Shown piece by piece: positions 49,950 to 61,200 of a DNA stretch of 64,000 bases. Each line of letters starts with the position of its first letter. Position 1 is the stretch's first letter. The stretch covers positions 1-64,000 of the forward strand of contig NZ_SDGV01000001.1 of the NCBI RefSeq assembly GCF_004795745.1, written 5' to 3'. The position numbers and the translations under genes were made by a program. The stretch comes from Vagococcus silagei (GTDB lineage Bacteria > Bacillota > Bacilli > Lactobacillales > Vagococcaceae). The notes beneath the pieces are model-generated. The model did no database searches. It was given only the letters and a program-made list of their open reading frames with translations, and was not told the DNA's origin.

Positions 49950-52118
49950 TTAGAATGTGACCTGACCAACAACAGTTGCTGCGGCTTGTTCACCAGTTAC
50001 ATCAAGTGCTACTTTATCAAGTTTATCGCTATTCGTAAAGACAACAATGATTGATGTGCCTTTTCCTTCTGCTTTTACTTGCTCCCAGTTCACTTCTGCT
50101 AAAGAATCGCCTTGAGACACTTTTTGGCCTTCTGTGACTTTTAAATCAAAACAATCTGCTTCTAAACTGACAGTATCGATTCCCATGTGAACCAAAATTT
50201 CTAAACCATCTGCTGTTTTTAAGCCAATCGCATGTTTCGTAGGGAAAATTGCCACCACTTCACCATCTACAGGCGCAAAAACTTCATTAGCCGTCGGATT
50301 AACCGCAAAACCTTCACCCATCATTTTTTGTGAGAAGACTTCATCTTCAACATCCTCTAACGGAATGACTTTTCCGGTTGCAACAGCGGCAATCGTCATT
50401 GTTTTACCTAAACTTGCATGTGTTTCTGTTGCTGTTTCAGCGACTGGTTTTTCAGTTTTAGGAATAGCGACACCTGAGTCTAATAAATCTTGAATATCCG
50501 ATTTTAAAATATCAGCTTTCGGACCATAGACAGCTTGCACACCTGTATCCTTAATAATAATGCCCATCGCACCAGCTTCTTTCCATTCAGCTTCTGAACC
50601 CACTTTAGCAGTTTCTCTAACTGACACACGAAGACGAGTCATACAAGCATCAACATCTGCAATATTTTCACGACCACCTAAAAGATTAATAATCGCCACA
50701 ACTTGAGGATCTAATTCACCTTTAGCAACTGGTTTACTTTCAGTTTCAGTTCCTTCAAAGTTTTCATAGTTACCATTACGTCCTGGTGTTGCATAATTAA
50801 ATTTCTTAATTAAGAAACTTGCGATAAAGTAAGTAATCACTGCGTACGCAATAACGGCTAAAACAAAGTTAATTAAATCACCTGTTAAGCCCGCTTTAAC
50901 TGAAATTGGAACACGTGTTAATAATTCAATGTTACCAAATGAGTGGACACGTAAATTGATGACATCTGCCAAAGCAAAAGCTGAACCTTGAATCAATGCA
51001 TAGACAACATATAATGGCACAGCTGCAAACATAAACATAAATTCTAATGGTTCTGTCACACCTGTTAAGAAAACAGCTAAAGCAGCAGAAACATACATTG
51101 ATTTATATTTTGAACGTTTGTCAGCATCAACATTACGATACATTGCCATTGTCATACCCATTAAGATACCTGAAGAACCAATCATTTGACCGACTTTAAA
51201 ACGAGCAGGTGTCCAGTTAGATAAAACAAAGTTATATTTATCCATGTCACCAGCACCTTTTAAGTTTACAAGGTCTGTTGCCCAAGCTAACCACAGTGGA
51301 TCTTGTCCAAAGACTTGTGTGCCGGCATTTACACCAGATAGAATTTCATATGTACCACCCAATTGCGTATAGTTAATTGGAATAGTTAACATATGATGTA
51401 AACCAAATGGTAATAAGAGACGTTCTAGTGTTCCATATAGGAATGGTGCTAGAATCGGTGCTGTATCTTGACTTGTTGCAATCCATAAACCAAAGTTATT
51501 GATTCCTGATTGAATTGCTGGCCACACAACAGCTAACACTAATGACGCAATCACTGACCACAAGATTACAACAAAAGGTACAAAACGTTTACCATTAAAG
51601 AATGATAATGCATCAGGTAGTTTACGATAATTGTAGTACTTGTTAAACGCCATCGCACCTACAAACCCTGCAATAATCCCAACAAACACACCCATGTTAA
51701 GAGCTGGTGCTTCTAAAACACTTGTAAAGAAGCCTTTAACCATAATTTTTGTACCAAATAAAGTGTGCGTGAATGCTTTATCATCTAATAGCATCTCACT
51801 TGTTACACCAAAGATGGCACCAGTAATACGGTTAATTAATACAAAAGATACACCGGCTGCAAACGCACCACCAGCACGTTCCTTCGCCCAACTTCCTCCA
51901 ATTGCTAGTGCAAAGAGAATGTGTAAATTACCAATAATAGCCCAACCAATATTCTCCACAACACCGCCTGTTGTAATGAGTGCAGACATGTTTGGATTAA
52001 TTAAAGGAATTGTTTTACCAATACTAATCATCAAACCAGCTGCAGGCATTACCGCGATAACAACCATTAAAGCTTTTCCGAATTTTTGCCAAAATTCAAA
52101 ATTAAATATTTTCTTCAT
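49950..52118 (-). CDS. malT: Maltose PTS transporter IICBA
   Basis: A 722-residue PTS permease. N-terminal IIC (about 1-430, ten membrane helices; PAAGLMISIGK and GLHHMLTIPINYTQLGG), IIB (Cys492 in DACMTRLRVSVRE) and IIA (His644 in ILVHMGIDTVSLEAD, with His629). It imports and phosphorylates a glucoside; divergent maltose phosphorylase suggests maltose, as for MalT of Enterococcus. Note that the product must be dephosphorylated before maltose phosphorylase can use it, or free maltose must be supplied. Promoter at 52172-52200 with a MalR-type operator just downstream. Confidence 0.92.
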   Translation of the reverse strand: MKKIFNFEFWQKFGKALMVVIAVMPAAGLMISIGKTIPLINPNMSALITTGGVVENIGWAIIGNLHILFALAIGGSWAKERAGGAFAAGVSFVLINRITGAIFGVTSEMLLDDKAFTHTLFGTKIMVKGFFTSVLEAPALNMGVFVGIIAGFVGAMAFNKYYNYRKLPDALSFFNGKRFVPFVVILWSVIASLVLAVVWPAIQSGINNFGLWIATSQDTAPILAPFLYGTLERLLLPFGLHHMLTIPINYTQLGGTYEILSGVNAGTQVFGQDPLWLAWATDLVNLKGAGDMDKYNFVLSNWTPARFKVGQMIGSSGILMGMTMAMYRNVDADKRSKYKSMYVSAALAVFLTGVTEPLEFMFMFAAVPLYVVYALIQGSAFALADVINLRVHSFGNIELLTRVPISVKAGLTGDLINFVLAVIAYAVITYFIASFLIKKFNYATPGRNGNYENFEGTETESKPVAKGELDPQVVAIINLLGGRENIADVDACMTRLRVSVRETAKVGSEAEWKEAGAMGIIIKDTGVQAVYGPKADILKSDIQDLLDSGVAIPKTEKPVAETATETHASLGKTMTIAAVATGKVIPLEDVEDEVFSQKMMGEGFAVNPTANEVFAPVDGEVVAIFPTKHAIGLKTADGLEILVHMGIDTVSLEADCFDLKVTEGQKVSQGDSLAEVNWEQVKAEGKGTSIIVVFTNSDKLDKVALDVTGEQAAATVVGQVTF

Positions 52119-52151
52119 TTTGAAAACACCTTTCTTTTTTTGTTCCGTTCA

Positions 52152-52167
52152 ACGCAAACGGTTTCGT
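52152..52167. promoter_or_regulatory. MalR-type operator at malT
   Basis: ACGCAAACGGTTTCGT is an imperfect palindrome of LacI-family operator type, immediately after the malT -10 (about +2 to +20). It is nearly identical in half-sites to the site at 52272-52287. Binding would block malT transcription. Confidence 0.75.
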
Positions 52168-52171
52168 TAAC

Positions 52172-52200
52172 ATTATAGTTGTCTGCGTCTTTTATGTAAA
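52172..52200 (-). promoter_or_regulatory. malT promoter
   Basis: On the minus strand TTTACA (52195-52200), 17-bp spacer, TATAAT (52172-52177). It gives a leader of about 45 bases. Confidence 0.8.
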
Positions 52201-52227
52201 GACGTATTTTGAAGTTCCTTGAAAAAT

Positions 52228-52241
52228 GTTACCAGTAACAA
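52228..52241. promoter_or_regulatory. Perfect 14-bp palindrome between malT and mapP
   Basis: TGTTACCAGTAACA is a 6+2+6 inverted repeat in the mapP promoter region. It has cre-like ends (TG...CA) but lacks the central CG of a CcpA site. A binding protein is unknown. Confidence 0.45.
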
Positions 52242-52271
52242 GATTTTAAATGGCGGTGTTTCGTATTGATT

Positions 52272-52287
52272 TCGCAACCGTTTGCGT
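52272..52287. promoter_or_regulatory. MalR-type operator at mapP
   Basis: TCGCAACCGTTTGCGT is a near-palindrome matching the operator at malT. It lies about 45 bases before the mapP GTG start, so one repressor can control both directions. Confidence 0.75.
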
Positions 52288-52330
52288 TTATCATGTTAGT
52301 GAAAAGAGATTTAAGGAGGAAAAAACAATC

Positions 52331-54607
52331 GTGAAACACTTAAAAAGACTATTTAGTACAGATCCATGGGTCTTAAGTACCAACGAACTTCATTTAGACG
52401 ACATTCGCTTACAAGAATCATTAACGAGTATCGGCAATGGTTATATGGGAATGCGGGGGAATTTCGAAGAAGGGTTCAGTGCTGACCATCATCAAGGCTC
52501 ATATTTAGCTGGTATTTGGTATCCAGATAAAACACGTGTCGGTTGGTGGAAAAATGGCTATCCTGAATACTTTGGTAAAGTCATCAACTCATTAAACTTT
52601 ATTGCTATGGACCTTTTTGTAAATGATACAAAAATTGATTTGGCAACAATGCCTGTCTCAGACTTTAATCAATCATTAGACATGCAACACGGTCTTTTAT
52701 CACGCGAATTTGTCGTGACGGTTGATGATGTAAAAGTGAAATTACACTTTAGTCGTTACCTAAGTTTAGTCACAAAAGAATTAGGTGTGATTGAATTAAC
52801 AGCGACTTTCGTTGAAGGAAATGGCTCATTTAAAGTTATTTCTAAATTAGATAATAATGTTCAAAACGAAGATAGTAACTATGATGAAATGTTCTGGGAA
52901 GAATTAGCAGTCGGCCAAACACCAAGTGGTTTTTCAACCTTAACAACAAGAACAGTGCCAAACGATTTTGGTATTGAACAATTCACTGTTACTGCAGCCA
53001 TGGCTCATGAAAACAACCAAAATGTTGCACCAATTAAAGAAAGTCATCCTTTACTTGCGACAGAAACATTTAACTTTGATGTTAAAGCTGGGGATACAAT
53101 TGAACTTGCTAAACGTGTCATTATTGTGACAAGTCGTGATATTGAACCTACTCAACAAGTGGCAACTGCCGAAAAACTTTTAGCAGATACACTTAAAATT
53201 GATTTAAAAGCAACAAAAGACAGCCATAAAGCTGAATGGTTAAAACGTTGGGAACTTGCGGACGTAGTCATCGAAGGTGACGCTGAAGCACAACAAGGCA
53301 TTCGTTTCAACTTGTTCCAATTATTCCAAACTTATTACGGTGAAGATGAACGCTTAAACATCGGACCAAAAGGCTTTACAGGCGAAAAATATGGTGGTGC
53401 GACATACTGGGATACCGAAGCTTATGCTGTGCCATTATACCTTGCACTTGCTGATACAAGTGTTACGAAAAACTTGTTAAAATATCGTCATAATCAATTA
53501 CCACAAGCCTTCCACAATGCACGTCAACAAGGACTTGAAGGCGCACTTTACCCAATGGTGACCTTTACCGGTGTGGAATGTCATAACGAATGGGAAATTA
53601 CATTTGAAGAAATTCACCGTAATGGTGCCATCGCTTATGCTATTTATAACTATACTAATTACACTGGCGACACTGACTATCTTAAAAAAGAAGGTTTAGA
53701 AGTTTTAACTGCAATTGCTCGTTTCTGGGCAGACCGCGTACATTATTCTAAACGCAATCAAAAATACATGATTCACGGTGTAACTGGACCAAACGAATAC
53801 GAAAACAACGTAAATAATAACTGGTATACAAACCTTATCGCAACTTGGGTACTTAAATATACATTAGAATCATATAAAAAATATCAAGCAGATGCGATTG
53901 TTGACATTCCAAATGAAGAGTTAGCACGTTGGAGTGACATTATTGAGCATATGTACTTCCCTGCTGATGAAGAATTAGGTGTTTTCGTTCAACATGATAC
54001 ATTCTTAGACAAAGACTTAATGCCAGTTAGTGACTTAAGAAGTGAAGATGTACCATTGAACCAAAACTGGTCATGGGATCATATTTTACGTTCTTGCTTC
54101 ATTAAACAAGCAGATGTCTTACAAGGGATTTATTTCTTCAATGATCAATTTACAATTGAAGAAAAACGTCGTAATTTTGATTTCTACGAACCAATGACAG
54201 TTCACGAATCATCATTATCACCATGTATTCACTCAATTCTTGCTGCCGAACTTGGTATGGAAGAAAAAGCAGTTGAGATGTATCAACGTACGGCTCGTCT
54301 TGACTTAGACAACTACAATAATGACACTGAAGATGGTTTACATATTACTTCAATGACTGGTAGCTGGTTAGCGATTGTCCAAGGTTTCGCGCAAATGAAA
54401 ACCTTCAATGAATCATTAAGTTTTGCACCATTCTTACCAAAACAATGGACAAACTATGCCTTCCACATCACTTATCGTGGACGCCTATTACATATCACCA
54501 TTGATGAAAATGTAACAGTTAAATTATTAGAAGGCGATAGCTTAGATATCACCCTTTATGGTGAAACATATACATTGAAAGATCAAATTCAAACTAAAGT
54601 GAAATAA
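52331..54607 (+). CDS. mapP: Maltose phosphorylase
   Basis: A 758-residue GH65 enzyme that splits maltose with phosphate into beta-glucose 1-phosphate and glucose. The catalytic region is in [19 protein letters not shown] and phosphate-binding [11 protein letters not shown]. The N-terminal domain ([25 protein letters not shown]) is typical. The GTG at 52331 has AAGGAGG 11 bases upstream, while the longer reading to 52250 runs through the operator and has no ribosome site. The next genes convert the product: PgmB makes glucose 6-phosphate and GalM the sugar anomers. Confidence 0.94.
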   Translation: MKHLKRLFSTDPWVLSTNELHLDDIRLQESLTSIGNGYMGMRGNFEEGFSADHHQGSYLAGIWYPDKTRVGWWKNGYPEYFGKVINSLNFIAMDLFVNDTKIDLATMPVSDFNQSLDMQHGLLSREFVVTVDDVKVKLHFSRYLSLVTKELGVIELTATFVEGNGSFKVISKLDNNVQNEDSNYDEMFWEELAVGQTPSGFSTLTTRTVPNDFGIEQFTVTAAMAHENNQNVAPIKESHPLLATETFNFDVKAGDTIELAKRVIIVTSRDIEPTQQVATAEKLLADTLKIDLKATKDSHKAEWLKRWELADVVIEGDAEAQQGIRFNLFQLFQTYYGEDERLNIGPKGFTGEKYGGATYWDTEAYAVPLYLALADTSVTKNLLKYRHNQLPQAFHNARQQGLEGALYPMVTFTGVECHNEWEITFEEIHRNGAIAYAIYNYTNYTGDTDYLKKEGLEVLTAIARFWADRVHYSKRNQKYMIHGVTGPNEYENNVNNNWYTNLIATWVLKYTLESYKKYQADAIVDIPNEELARWSDIIEHMYFPADEELGVFVQHDTFLDKDLMPVSDLRSEDVPLNQNWSWDHILRSCFIKQADVLQGIYFFNDQFTIEEKRRNFDFYEPMTVHESSLSPCIHSILAAELGMEEKAVEMYQRTARLDLDNYNNDTEDGLHITSMTGSWLAIVQGFAQMKTFNESLSFAPFLPKQWTNYAFHITYRGRLLHITIDENVTVKLLEGDSLDITLYGETYTLKDQIQTKVK

Positions 54608-54640
54608 TCGCAGTTAAATATTTAGTGTTTAAAAATAATG

Positions 54641-54671
54641 AGGGAGTGTGACAAAGTAAGTCACACTCCCT
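54641..54671 (+). terminator. Terminator after mapP with GTGAC..AAGTA..GTCAC hairpin
   Basis: GGGAGTGTGAC (54642-54652) pairs perfectly with 54660-54670 around AAAGTAA. It shares core and loop with the hairpin at 22714-22751. Downstream T-run is weak (TTAATT), so it may be leaky and allow readthrough into pgmB. Confidence 0.7.
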
Positions 54672-54684
54672 TAATTACAAATAC

Positions 54685-54792
54685 TGTTATAGCAGTAGCT
54701 TCTGCGAAAATAAGCCAAAACCCACTAAAATTTGAAAAGCAATTTTTGTGACTTTTTTCTTATTTCTTGAAGCTGAACACTTCTATCACAAC
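54685..54792. repeat. Dispersed palindromic repeat, long copy A
   Basis: 108 bases forming nested pairings: an outer TGTxATAGxAGTAGCTTC paired with GAAGCTGAACACTTCTATCACA, and an inner AAATAAG paired with CTTATTT. It is repeated at 54810 with a 125-base period and related to the short copy at 22764. Confidence 0.8.
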
Positions 54793-54809
54793 TTCATTAC
54801 AAGAAACGG

Positions 54810-54917
54810 TGTCATAGAAGTAGCTTCTGCGGAAATAAGCCAAAACTCACTAAAATTTGAAAAGCAATTTTTGTGACTTTTTTCTTATTTCTTGAAGCTG
54901 AACACTTCTATCACAAC
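54810..54917. repeat. Dispersed palindromic repeat, long copy B
   Basis: 108 bases differing from copy A at only a few positions (for example TGTCATAGAAG here, TGTTATAGCAG there). Together they form a direct tandem of period 125 bases. No transposase is present, so it resembles a MITE or intergenic palindromic element. Confidence 0.8.
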
Positions 54918-54953
54918 CTTAATAACTATCAACTTTTGAAAGGATGATTTATA

Positions 54954-55622
54954 ATGTTTAAAGGAGTACTTTTTGATTTAGATGGTGTCATTACAGACAC
55001 AGCAGAATACCACTACCATGCTTGGAAAAAATTAGCTGAGGATTTAGATATCACGATTGACCGTGAATTTAACGAAACACTTAAAGGTGTTAGTCGTGAA
55101 GACTCATTGACTTTAATTTTAAAACATGGTGGTAAAGAAGATTCAATCTCTGCAGAAAAATTTGCCCAACTAGCAAAAGAAAAAAACGAAAACTACGTTG
55201 AAATGATTCAAGCCTTTTCTGAGAAAGATATTTTCCCTGGGATTCTACAATTACTAAAAGACTTGAAAGCAAACGAGATTAAAATTGCACTAGCATCTGC
55301 TAGCAAGAACGGACCAATGTTGCTTGAGAAAATGGGGATCGCAAATTACTTTGATGCCATTGTTGACCCTGCCTCACTTGCTGCCGGGAAACCTGCACCC
55401 GACATCTTTATCGAAGCTGCAAAAGCAATTGGTGTCTCTTCAAAAGAATGTATCGGACTTGAAGACTCAATTGCAGGTATCACAGCGATTAAAGAAAGTG
55501 GCTCATTCCCAATTGGTGTTGGAAATGCCACAGATTTAGGTCATGATATCGTTCTTGTTGATAATACAAGTACTCTAACGTTTGCTTTTCTAGAAGAAAA
55601 ATGGAGTGAAAATCATGATTAA
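54954..55622 (+). CDS. pgmB: Beta-phosphoglucomutase
   Basis: A 222-residue HAD-superfamily enzyme converting beta-glucose 1-phosphate to glucose 6-phosphate. [13 protein letters not shown] (nucleophile Asp8, acid Asp10), [10 protein letters not shown] and [17 protein letters not shown] and LEDSIAGI are family motifs. It follows mapP and supplies the maltose phosphorylase product to glycolysis. Its stop overlaps the galM start by 8 bases. A terminator-like hairpin and repeats separate it from mapP, so it may also be expressed separately. Confidence 0.95.
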   Translation: MFKGVLFDLDGVITDTAEYHYHAWKKLAEDLDITIDREFNETLKGVSREDSLTLILKHGGKEDSISAEKFAQLAKEKNENYVEMIQAFSEKDIFPGILQLLKDLKANEIKIALASASKNGPMLLEKMGIANYFDAIVDPASLAAGKPAPDIFIEAAKAIGVSSKECIGLEDSIAGITAIKESGSFPIGVGNATDLGHDIVLVDNTSTLTFAFLEEKWSENHD

Positions 55623-56610
55623 GCATTCGGTTCGTAAAGATCCGCAAACTAACATTGAATTTGTTACCCTTGAAAATGGGAAACTCAAAGCTACTTTTTT
55701 AAATTTTGGTGCTCGTATGTATGAGTTTTTTGTACCTGACCGTTATGGTGAGAGCGAAAATATCTTTTTGAGTATCAAACCTGAACATATTTTAGAAGAT
55801 TCAGGTCAATTTGGTGCACTTGTCGGTCCTGTTGCCGGGCGCATCAAAAAAGGAGTCTGGAAAGACCAACAATTTGAAATTAATAATGGTGAAAATCATC
55901 TGCATGGTGGCTCAAATGGCTGGTCTTCACAATTTTGGGATTATGACATTACTGAAAACGAAGAATCTATTTCAGTTACTTTCCATCTCGTTGATCAAAC
56001 ATCTGGTTATCCAGGTCCAATCACAGTTGCCAATACTTATGAGTTGACTGAAGATTCAATTGTGATGACCACACTATGTAAAACAAAAACAGATTCAATC
56101 GTTAATCCAACCAATCACGTCTATTTTAATCTTTCTGGAAATGGTAAACGTGATATCACCCAACATCACTTACAAATTAATGCTGCGAAAAAATTAGAAA
56201 CAGATAGCGGTCTCATTCCAACTGGTCAAGTGTTAAATGTTGGCGGAACCTATTACGATTTCAGAAAACCTGAAATTTTAAGCACGGCAATTCGCCATTT
56301 GGGTCAAGGTTTAGATGATGCTTTTTGGTTACAAAGTCAAGACCCAAAAATTGTCCTATCAGAACGCGAAAGCGGTCGTGTCCTCACCATCTCTGGAAAC
56401 CGTCAAGCAGCAGTAGTCTTTACTGCTACCGGAATGGATTTAGACTTACCAATGACTTTCAGCAAAAACATGTATTCTCAAGCTGGGATTGCAATTGAGA
56501 CACAAGAATTACCTGACATTGTCAATCATCCTGAATGGGGCTCAATTGATCTTCGTCCTGATGAAAGCAAAGCCTTCCAGACCATTTATCAAGTTTCTAT
56601 TTTAGATTAA
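55615..56610 (+). CDS. galM: Aldose 1-epimerase (mutarotase)
   Basis: A 331-residue GalM-like mutarotase that interconverts alpha and beta aldoses. [41 protein letters not shown] and [12 protein letters not shown] with catalytic His are present. The ATG at 55615 has GGAG 8 bases upstream; GTG at 55606 lies upstream in the same frame but overlaps that site. Coupled to pgmB. It would speed anomer conversion of glucose freed by maltose phosphorylase. Confidence 0.93.
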   Translation: MIKHSVRKDPQTNIEFVTLENGKLKATFLNFGARMYEFFVPDRYGESENIFLSIKPEHILEDSGQFGALVGPVAGRIKKGVWKDQQFEINNGENHLHGGSNGWSSQFWDYDITENEESISVTFHLVDQTSGYPGPITVANTYELTEDSIVMTTLCKTKTDSIVNPTNHVYFNLSGNGKRDITQHHLQINAAKKLETDSGLIPTGQVLNVGGTYYDFRKPEILSTAIRHLGQGLDDAFWLQSQDPKIVLSERESGRVLTISGNRQAAVVFTATGMDLDLPMTFSKNMYSQAGIAIETQELPDIVNHPEWGSIDLRPDESKAFQTIYQVSILD

Positions 56611-56615
56611 TGTTT

Positions 56616-56646
56616 AACCAACCTTTTTTTAAGGTTGGTTTTTTTG
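56616..56646 (+). terminator. Terminator after galM
   Basis: AACCAACCTT pairs perfectly with AAGGTTGGTT around five T; a T-run follows. It closes the maltose operon. Confidence 0.9.
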
Positions 56647-56810
56647 TATAAAAATTCACAGATTACGCGACACTTTGTTCATTTTTTGTTATTTCTACCT
56701 TGTTTTAATTGAGAATGATTCTCTTTTTCACAAACTTTCCCTGTTTTAACTTTAAAATTCACAAGCACCTTTTTTAATTACAAAACTCATCTTTGTTATA
56801 TTTAAATCAG

Positions 56811-56835
56811 ATCACAGACTAGAACAGCTTGTGAT
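56811..56835. promoter_or_regulatory. Inverted repeat upstream of nox
   Basis: ATCACA (56811-56816) and TGTGAT (56830-56835) form an inverted repeat 27 bases before the ATG, downstream of the likely promoter. The half-sites resemble Crp or Rex sites but the 13-base spacing is too long for a standard match. Confidence 0.3.
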
Positions 56836-56861
56836 ACTTTGAATAAATGAGGTCGATAAAT

Positions 56862-58196
56862 ATGAAAGTTGTTGTAGTTGGCTGTACACATGCTGGAACC
56901 TCAGCGGTCAAACAAATTTTAGCAAATCATCCTGAGACTGAAATCACAGTCTATGAAAGAAATGACAATATCTCATTCCTATCTTGCGGAATTGCCTTAT
57001 ATGTTGGAGGCGTCGTCAAAGACCCTCAAGGTTTATTTTACTCAAATCCTGAGGAGTTAACTTCTCTAGGTGCTACTGTAAAAATGGAGCATAACGTGAT
57101 AGCCATTGATACAGAAAAAAAACAAGTCATTGCTGAAAATCTCCAAACAGGTCAAGAAGAAATAAGCCGTTATGATAAACTTGTCATGACGACCGGTTCA
57201 TGGCCTATCATCCCACCGATTTCAGGTATTGATTTAGATCAAGTCTTATTATGTAAAAACTTCAACCAAGCCAATGAAATTATTGAAAAATCAGCATCTG
57301 CAAAACGAATCGTCGTTGTTGGTGGCGGCTATATCGGGATCGAGCTCGTCGAAGCCTTTATTGAGAATGGTAAAGAAGTGACCTTAATCGATGGTGTCGA
57401 TCGGATTTTAAATAAATACCTCGACCAAACGTTTACTGACATTTTAGAGCACGAACTTGTGAATAAAAACGCAACACTAGCCTTAGGTGAAAATGTTGAA
57501 TGTATTGAAGAAAAAGCAGAAGACCATGTGACTGTCCATACGCAAAGTCAAACGTTTGACGCTGATTTAGTCATAATGTGCGTTGGTTTTAAACCCACAA
57601 CTGATTTGTTGAAAGGTCACGTTGACATGCTGCCTAATGGTGCAATTATTGTTGATCGTTACATGAAATCTAGCAACCCTGATATTTTTGCAGCTGGTGA
57701 CAGTGCGGTTGTTCACTACAACCCAACAAACAGCCCACGTTACATCCCATTAGCAACAAATGCCATTCGCCAAGGCTTATTAATTGGCGCTAACTTAAAA
57801 AAGGATACCCTCGCTTATCGAGGGACACAAGGAACATCTGGACTTTACTTATTTGGCTGGAAAATCGGTTCAACTGGTTTAACATTAGAATCAGCACTTG
57901 CGGAAGGTCTTGACGCCAAAGCAGCACTTTTAGTCGACAACTATCGTCCTGAATTTATGCCGACAAATGAAGAAGTCACAATGCAACTGGTCTTTGAAAA
58001 AGGCACGCGTCGCATCCTTGGAGGACAATTGATTTCAAAATATGATATTACGCAATCTGCAAATACCTTATCACTCGCCATTCAAAATGAGATGACTGTT
58101 GAAGATTTGGCATTAACTGACTTCTTCTTCCAACCGCATTTTGACCGCCCTTGGAACTACTTGAACCTACTTGCTCAAGAAGCCATGAAAAAATAA
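56862..58196 (+). CDS. nox: NADH oxidase, water-forming type
   Basis: A 444-residue flavoprotein. The FAD-binding GCTHAG at residues 7-12 with a VVGCT start, redox-active Cys42 in FLSCGIALYVGG, NADH-binding VVVGGGYIGIELVEAF and FAD-binding IFAAGDSAVV are typical of four-electron NADH oxidase (Nox-2), which removes oxygen while regenerating NAD. A single active cysteine and absence of an N-terminal extension distinguish it from related peroxidases, though CoA-disulfide reductases look similar. The start at 56862 has GAGG upstream. Confidence 0.9.
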   Translation: MKVVVVGCTHAGTSAVKQILANHPETEITVYERNDNISFLSCGIALYVGGVVKDPQGLFYSNPEELTSLGATVKMEHNVIAIDTEKKQVIAENLQTGQEEISRYDKLVMTTGSWPIIPPISGIDLDQVLLCKNFNQANEIIEKSASAKRIVVVGGGYIGIELVEAFIENGKEVTLIDGVDRILNKYLDQTFTDILEHELVNKNATLALGENVECIEEKAEDHVTVHTQSQTFDADLVIMCVGFKPTTDLLKGHVDMLPNGAIIVDRYMKSSNPDIFAAGDSAVVHYNPTNSPRYIPLATNAIRQGLLIGANLKKDTLAYRGTQGTSGLYLFGWKIGSTGLTLESALAEGLDAKAALLVDNYRPEFMPTNEEVTMQLVFEKGTRRILGGQLISKYDITQSANTLSLAIQNEMTVEDLALTDFFFQPHFDRPWNYLNLLAQEAMKK

Positions 58197-58199
58197 ACA

Positions 58200-58236
58200 A
58201 AAGCAGCATCTCCATAAATGGGGATGCTGCTTTTTT
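58200..58236 (+). terminator. Terminator after nox
   Basis: AAAGCAGCATCTCC pairs with GGGGATGCTGCTTT and T6 follows. Confidence 0.9.
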
Positions 58237-58288
58237 AACAGAGTTTTCTCATCCTTTGAATCAGATGAATACTCAAAAAAACCTACTC

Positions 58289-61200
58289 TTATGGCCCTTG
58301 AACTAAGTCAAAAGATAATTCACCAGTATAACTTTGTGCTTTAGCTTCACCTGCCGGCACTTTTAACTTAAAGCCTTTTCCTTTACTGTTGACCTCTTCT
58401 AAAACAAATTCAAAGTCTTTTTTGCTTGGTGCGCTGATATCCTTCGATGCTTGAACAATCTCACTTCCCGTTCCATTCAATAGTAAATCATTTTTACCAT
58501 TATTATAAAAAATCTGACTTCTTGTTAGCTTATCTTTGTTATTTTCAAATGGTTTAGATAGATGAGCTTGGACACGAATATTACCTCGTGTGTCCTTCTC
58601 AAGATATTCGCCACTTGGTGTTTCTTGACGGTTGTCACGAACTGTTAATTTAAATGGTTGCGTTAAGTTTGATGTCAATTCTTGCTCAAATGGTGTTGTC
58701 TTTCCTTTATTGAAATCCAACTCACTTGGGGCTTTGATTGTCGCTAACCCTTTATATTTATAGTAAACAGTTTGCGTGTCCTGGGTTAATATCAATCCAG
58801 ATTCATTACCTGTCACACTTGCAGGGTCAAATTTAACGTATTGATAATCATCTTTCAAAGCAGTCATCTTATCTTTCATATCTTGGACTTGCGTATTCTT
58901 TGTTAAGTCTAAAGGTACCCCTTTAGGATGAATAATTTTGACAGTCTGAACACCAACTTCACTAATTGGTGTGCCATCCTCATAAGTAAACGCAACGTCA
59001 ACTGTACTAGTAGCTGACATTGGCACTTCAAAATTGTTTTTTGCTTGGTCTTTGACTAAGAAAATTTCTTTGCCTTTATCTTTCGTATAATCCGGGTTCA
59101 AGTCATAGCCTTCAGGTGCTTTGGTTTGTTTTAAATAATACTTTCCTACTTGATAGTCATTTAAATCAATCACTCCATTTGCATCCGTTGGTCCAACCTT
59201 AGTTGTTTTATTTGTGTCAACACTTGTTAACTCAAATTCAGCTCCCATAAGCCCTTTATTTGACACACTATCTAACGCCTTAATTTTCGCATTTGTTAAA
59301 ATCAGTTGACCCTCACCACCTGTTGCATCAGTTGTGAGTTTAATTTCAGAATTTTGATTGAAATTAATGCGTGCATTTCTCAACGTTATATTTTTACCAT
59401 TTACCTCTTGATAGAAACCGCCATAATCTTGATTTTTAAATTTAAACGTTTGATTTTCATTTGTCGCGATTGGAAATGTTACTTTAACGCCATTATGAAG
59501 CGGTTCTTTAATTCTAAATGTTAACTTAATATAACTTGCACCATACGACACTTCTTTTTTATAGGTAACTATATCGACAAGTGATGGGTCCAATTGATTG
59601 CCGTCAATATCGGTTAGCGAAATTTTGGATTTAACAAGATTAGCAACATTAGTATTTGGCATATGGACGTTCACATTAGTAAAATACAGATTGGGTTGGA
59701 TCGAGGCTTCTCCAGTTTTTAACTTATAAGGTTCTACGGAAACAACTAAATCAGCTACGTTGCCGTATTCGTTATTTTTCAATAGTTCCATCTCCCCATG
59801 TACCTGAGAATCCATCTTAAGTTCACCTTTAGCTGTCAATGCTTTTTCTAATTGGTTGTTTTCTAAAGAATAATTTACTGACATATCGGAAAGATCCGTT
59901 TGGTAAAATGAATTTTGGGGTCTCCATTTCGTTTTAATTACGTAAGTTTTTTTAAAATTGTTATTAATTTCAACAATAGCTTTTTGTTGATTATCTATCT
60001 TAAAATTAAAATGATCCTTACTATCTGTGGTTTTCTTTAATTTTCTTTTAAAAGTATCAACATCATCCATTGGGTTAAAGCCGCCCTCTATTTCAAGAAT
60101 CTCAAAGACTTTACTCGGATCATTATCATAAAATACCGCCTTACCAACTTCTTGTTGATTTTCTATCGCCATTTTAATGGTTGATTTTGGGTATTCTTTC
60201 TGTAAGGGATTGACAACTAAGTATTGATTGTTCATCATTGCTCTATTTTCATCATAATCCCCAGTATAGTATTGATTATTTCCATAATATGGGACTATTT
60301 TATCAATATAGAGTGCTGGAGACACAAACATCGTTTCGTTTATGTCGTAGCGTTTTATGCCTGTTTTACTTTCCTCCATATAGGAAGAATAGTTTAGCCT
60401 AACACCCGATTCAAACTCGGCAAGTTTCGACATATCATAATCAAGAGTGACTGAAGCTGTAAGTCTTTCATTTGTTTTCTTCAGCATCTTAATTTTAACT
60501 CTCATGCCATCTTCGACAGTAGCTGTATAATCCTCACCTTCAACTAAGGTTCTGTCATAGGATTCATTTTCTTCAACTGTTTTAATTTTAATATCTTTAA
60601 TCCCTTGAATATAATTCAAACTTGTACTTTCTCCTGTTAGCTCAAAAGATATGTTGTCTATATCCATACGGTTTTTATTTATTCCTGTATGCTGACGATA
60701 AGGATCGTTACCAGCATCACCTATGCCAAGTTTTAACTCATTTGGTTTTTCCGCACCGTTTATTGAAAAAAACGAAGGCTTACTTCCAAAGTAATTGCTA
60801 GATTGTTTCGTCTCATGAACACTTCCGATAGAATCTGTGGCACTTATTTTTATATCCGCCGAAATCGCATATCTTTTAGCTGAGACACCGTGTACTACAT
60901 TTAACGCAAAAGGTTTAGTAGTATCTTCACCAAGATATTTTATAATTAACTTCGTTCCATCAGCGGATACCTTAGTTGTCCAGTCGTTACTAACCTGATA
61001 CTTAAATTTAGTTTCATCCGGAAACCCTGATGCATTTTTTTCTAAGTTAGAAACCTTTATTGGATCTAGATAAGGCATTTTGATTATGTTAAAGTAAAAA
61101 TCGTTCGCATAATACCCAAGTTGTTCCATCGTGAACTCAGCATTCTTTTTTAAAAGTTTTTCACTTTTGTTAACATAGATTGTATTTTTTAGAACCAGTT

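Larger units (their letters stand above)
54608..54953. other. 346-bp gap holding a terminator and tandem repeats
   Basis: No gene is seen. The gap holds a terminator hairpin at 54641-54671 and two 108-base palindromic repeats in tandem (54685-54792, 54810-54917). pgmB has a ribosome site AAAGGATG just before 54954. Confidence 0.75.

Noticed and set aside
51640-52170. A 176-residue open frame on the plus strand opposite malT
   Set aside because: It is antisense to a clear PTS gene, has no ribosome site or recognisable domain, and its composition mirrors the membrane protein on the other strand.
54685-54917. Possible CRISPR array between mapP and pgmB
   Set aside because: Only two long repeats with a 17-base gap and strong internal palindromes; no short regular repeats or variable spacers and no cas genes.
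56811-56835. Rex or Crp operator in front of nox
   Set aside because: The inverted repeat half-sites fit only partly and the 13-base spacing does not match either consensus; kept as a low-confidence site only.
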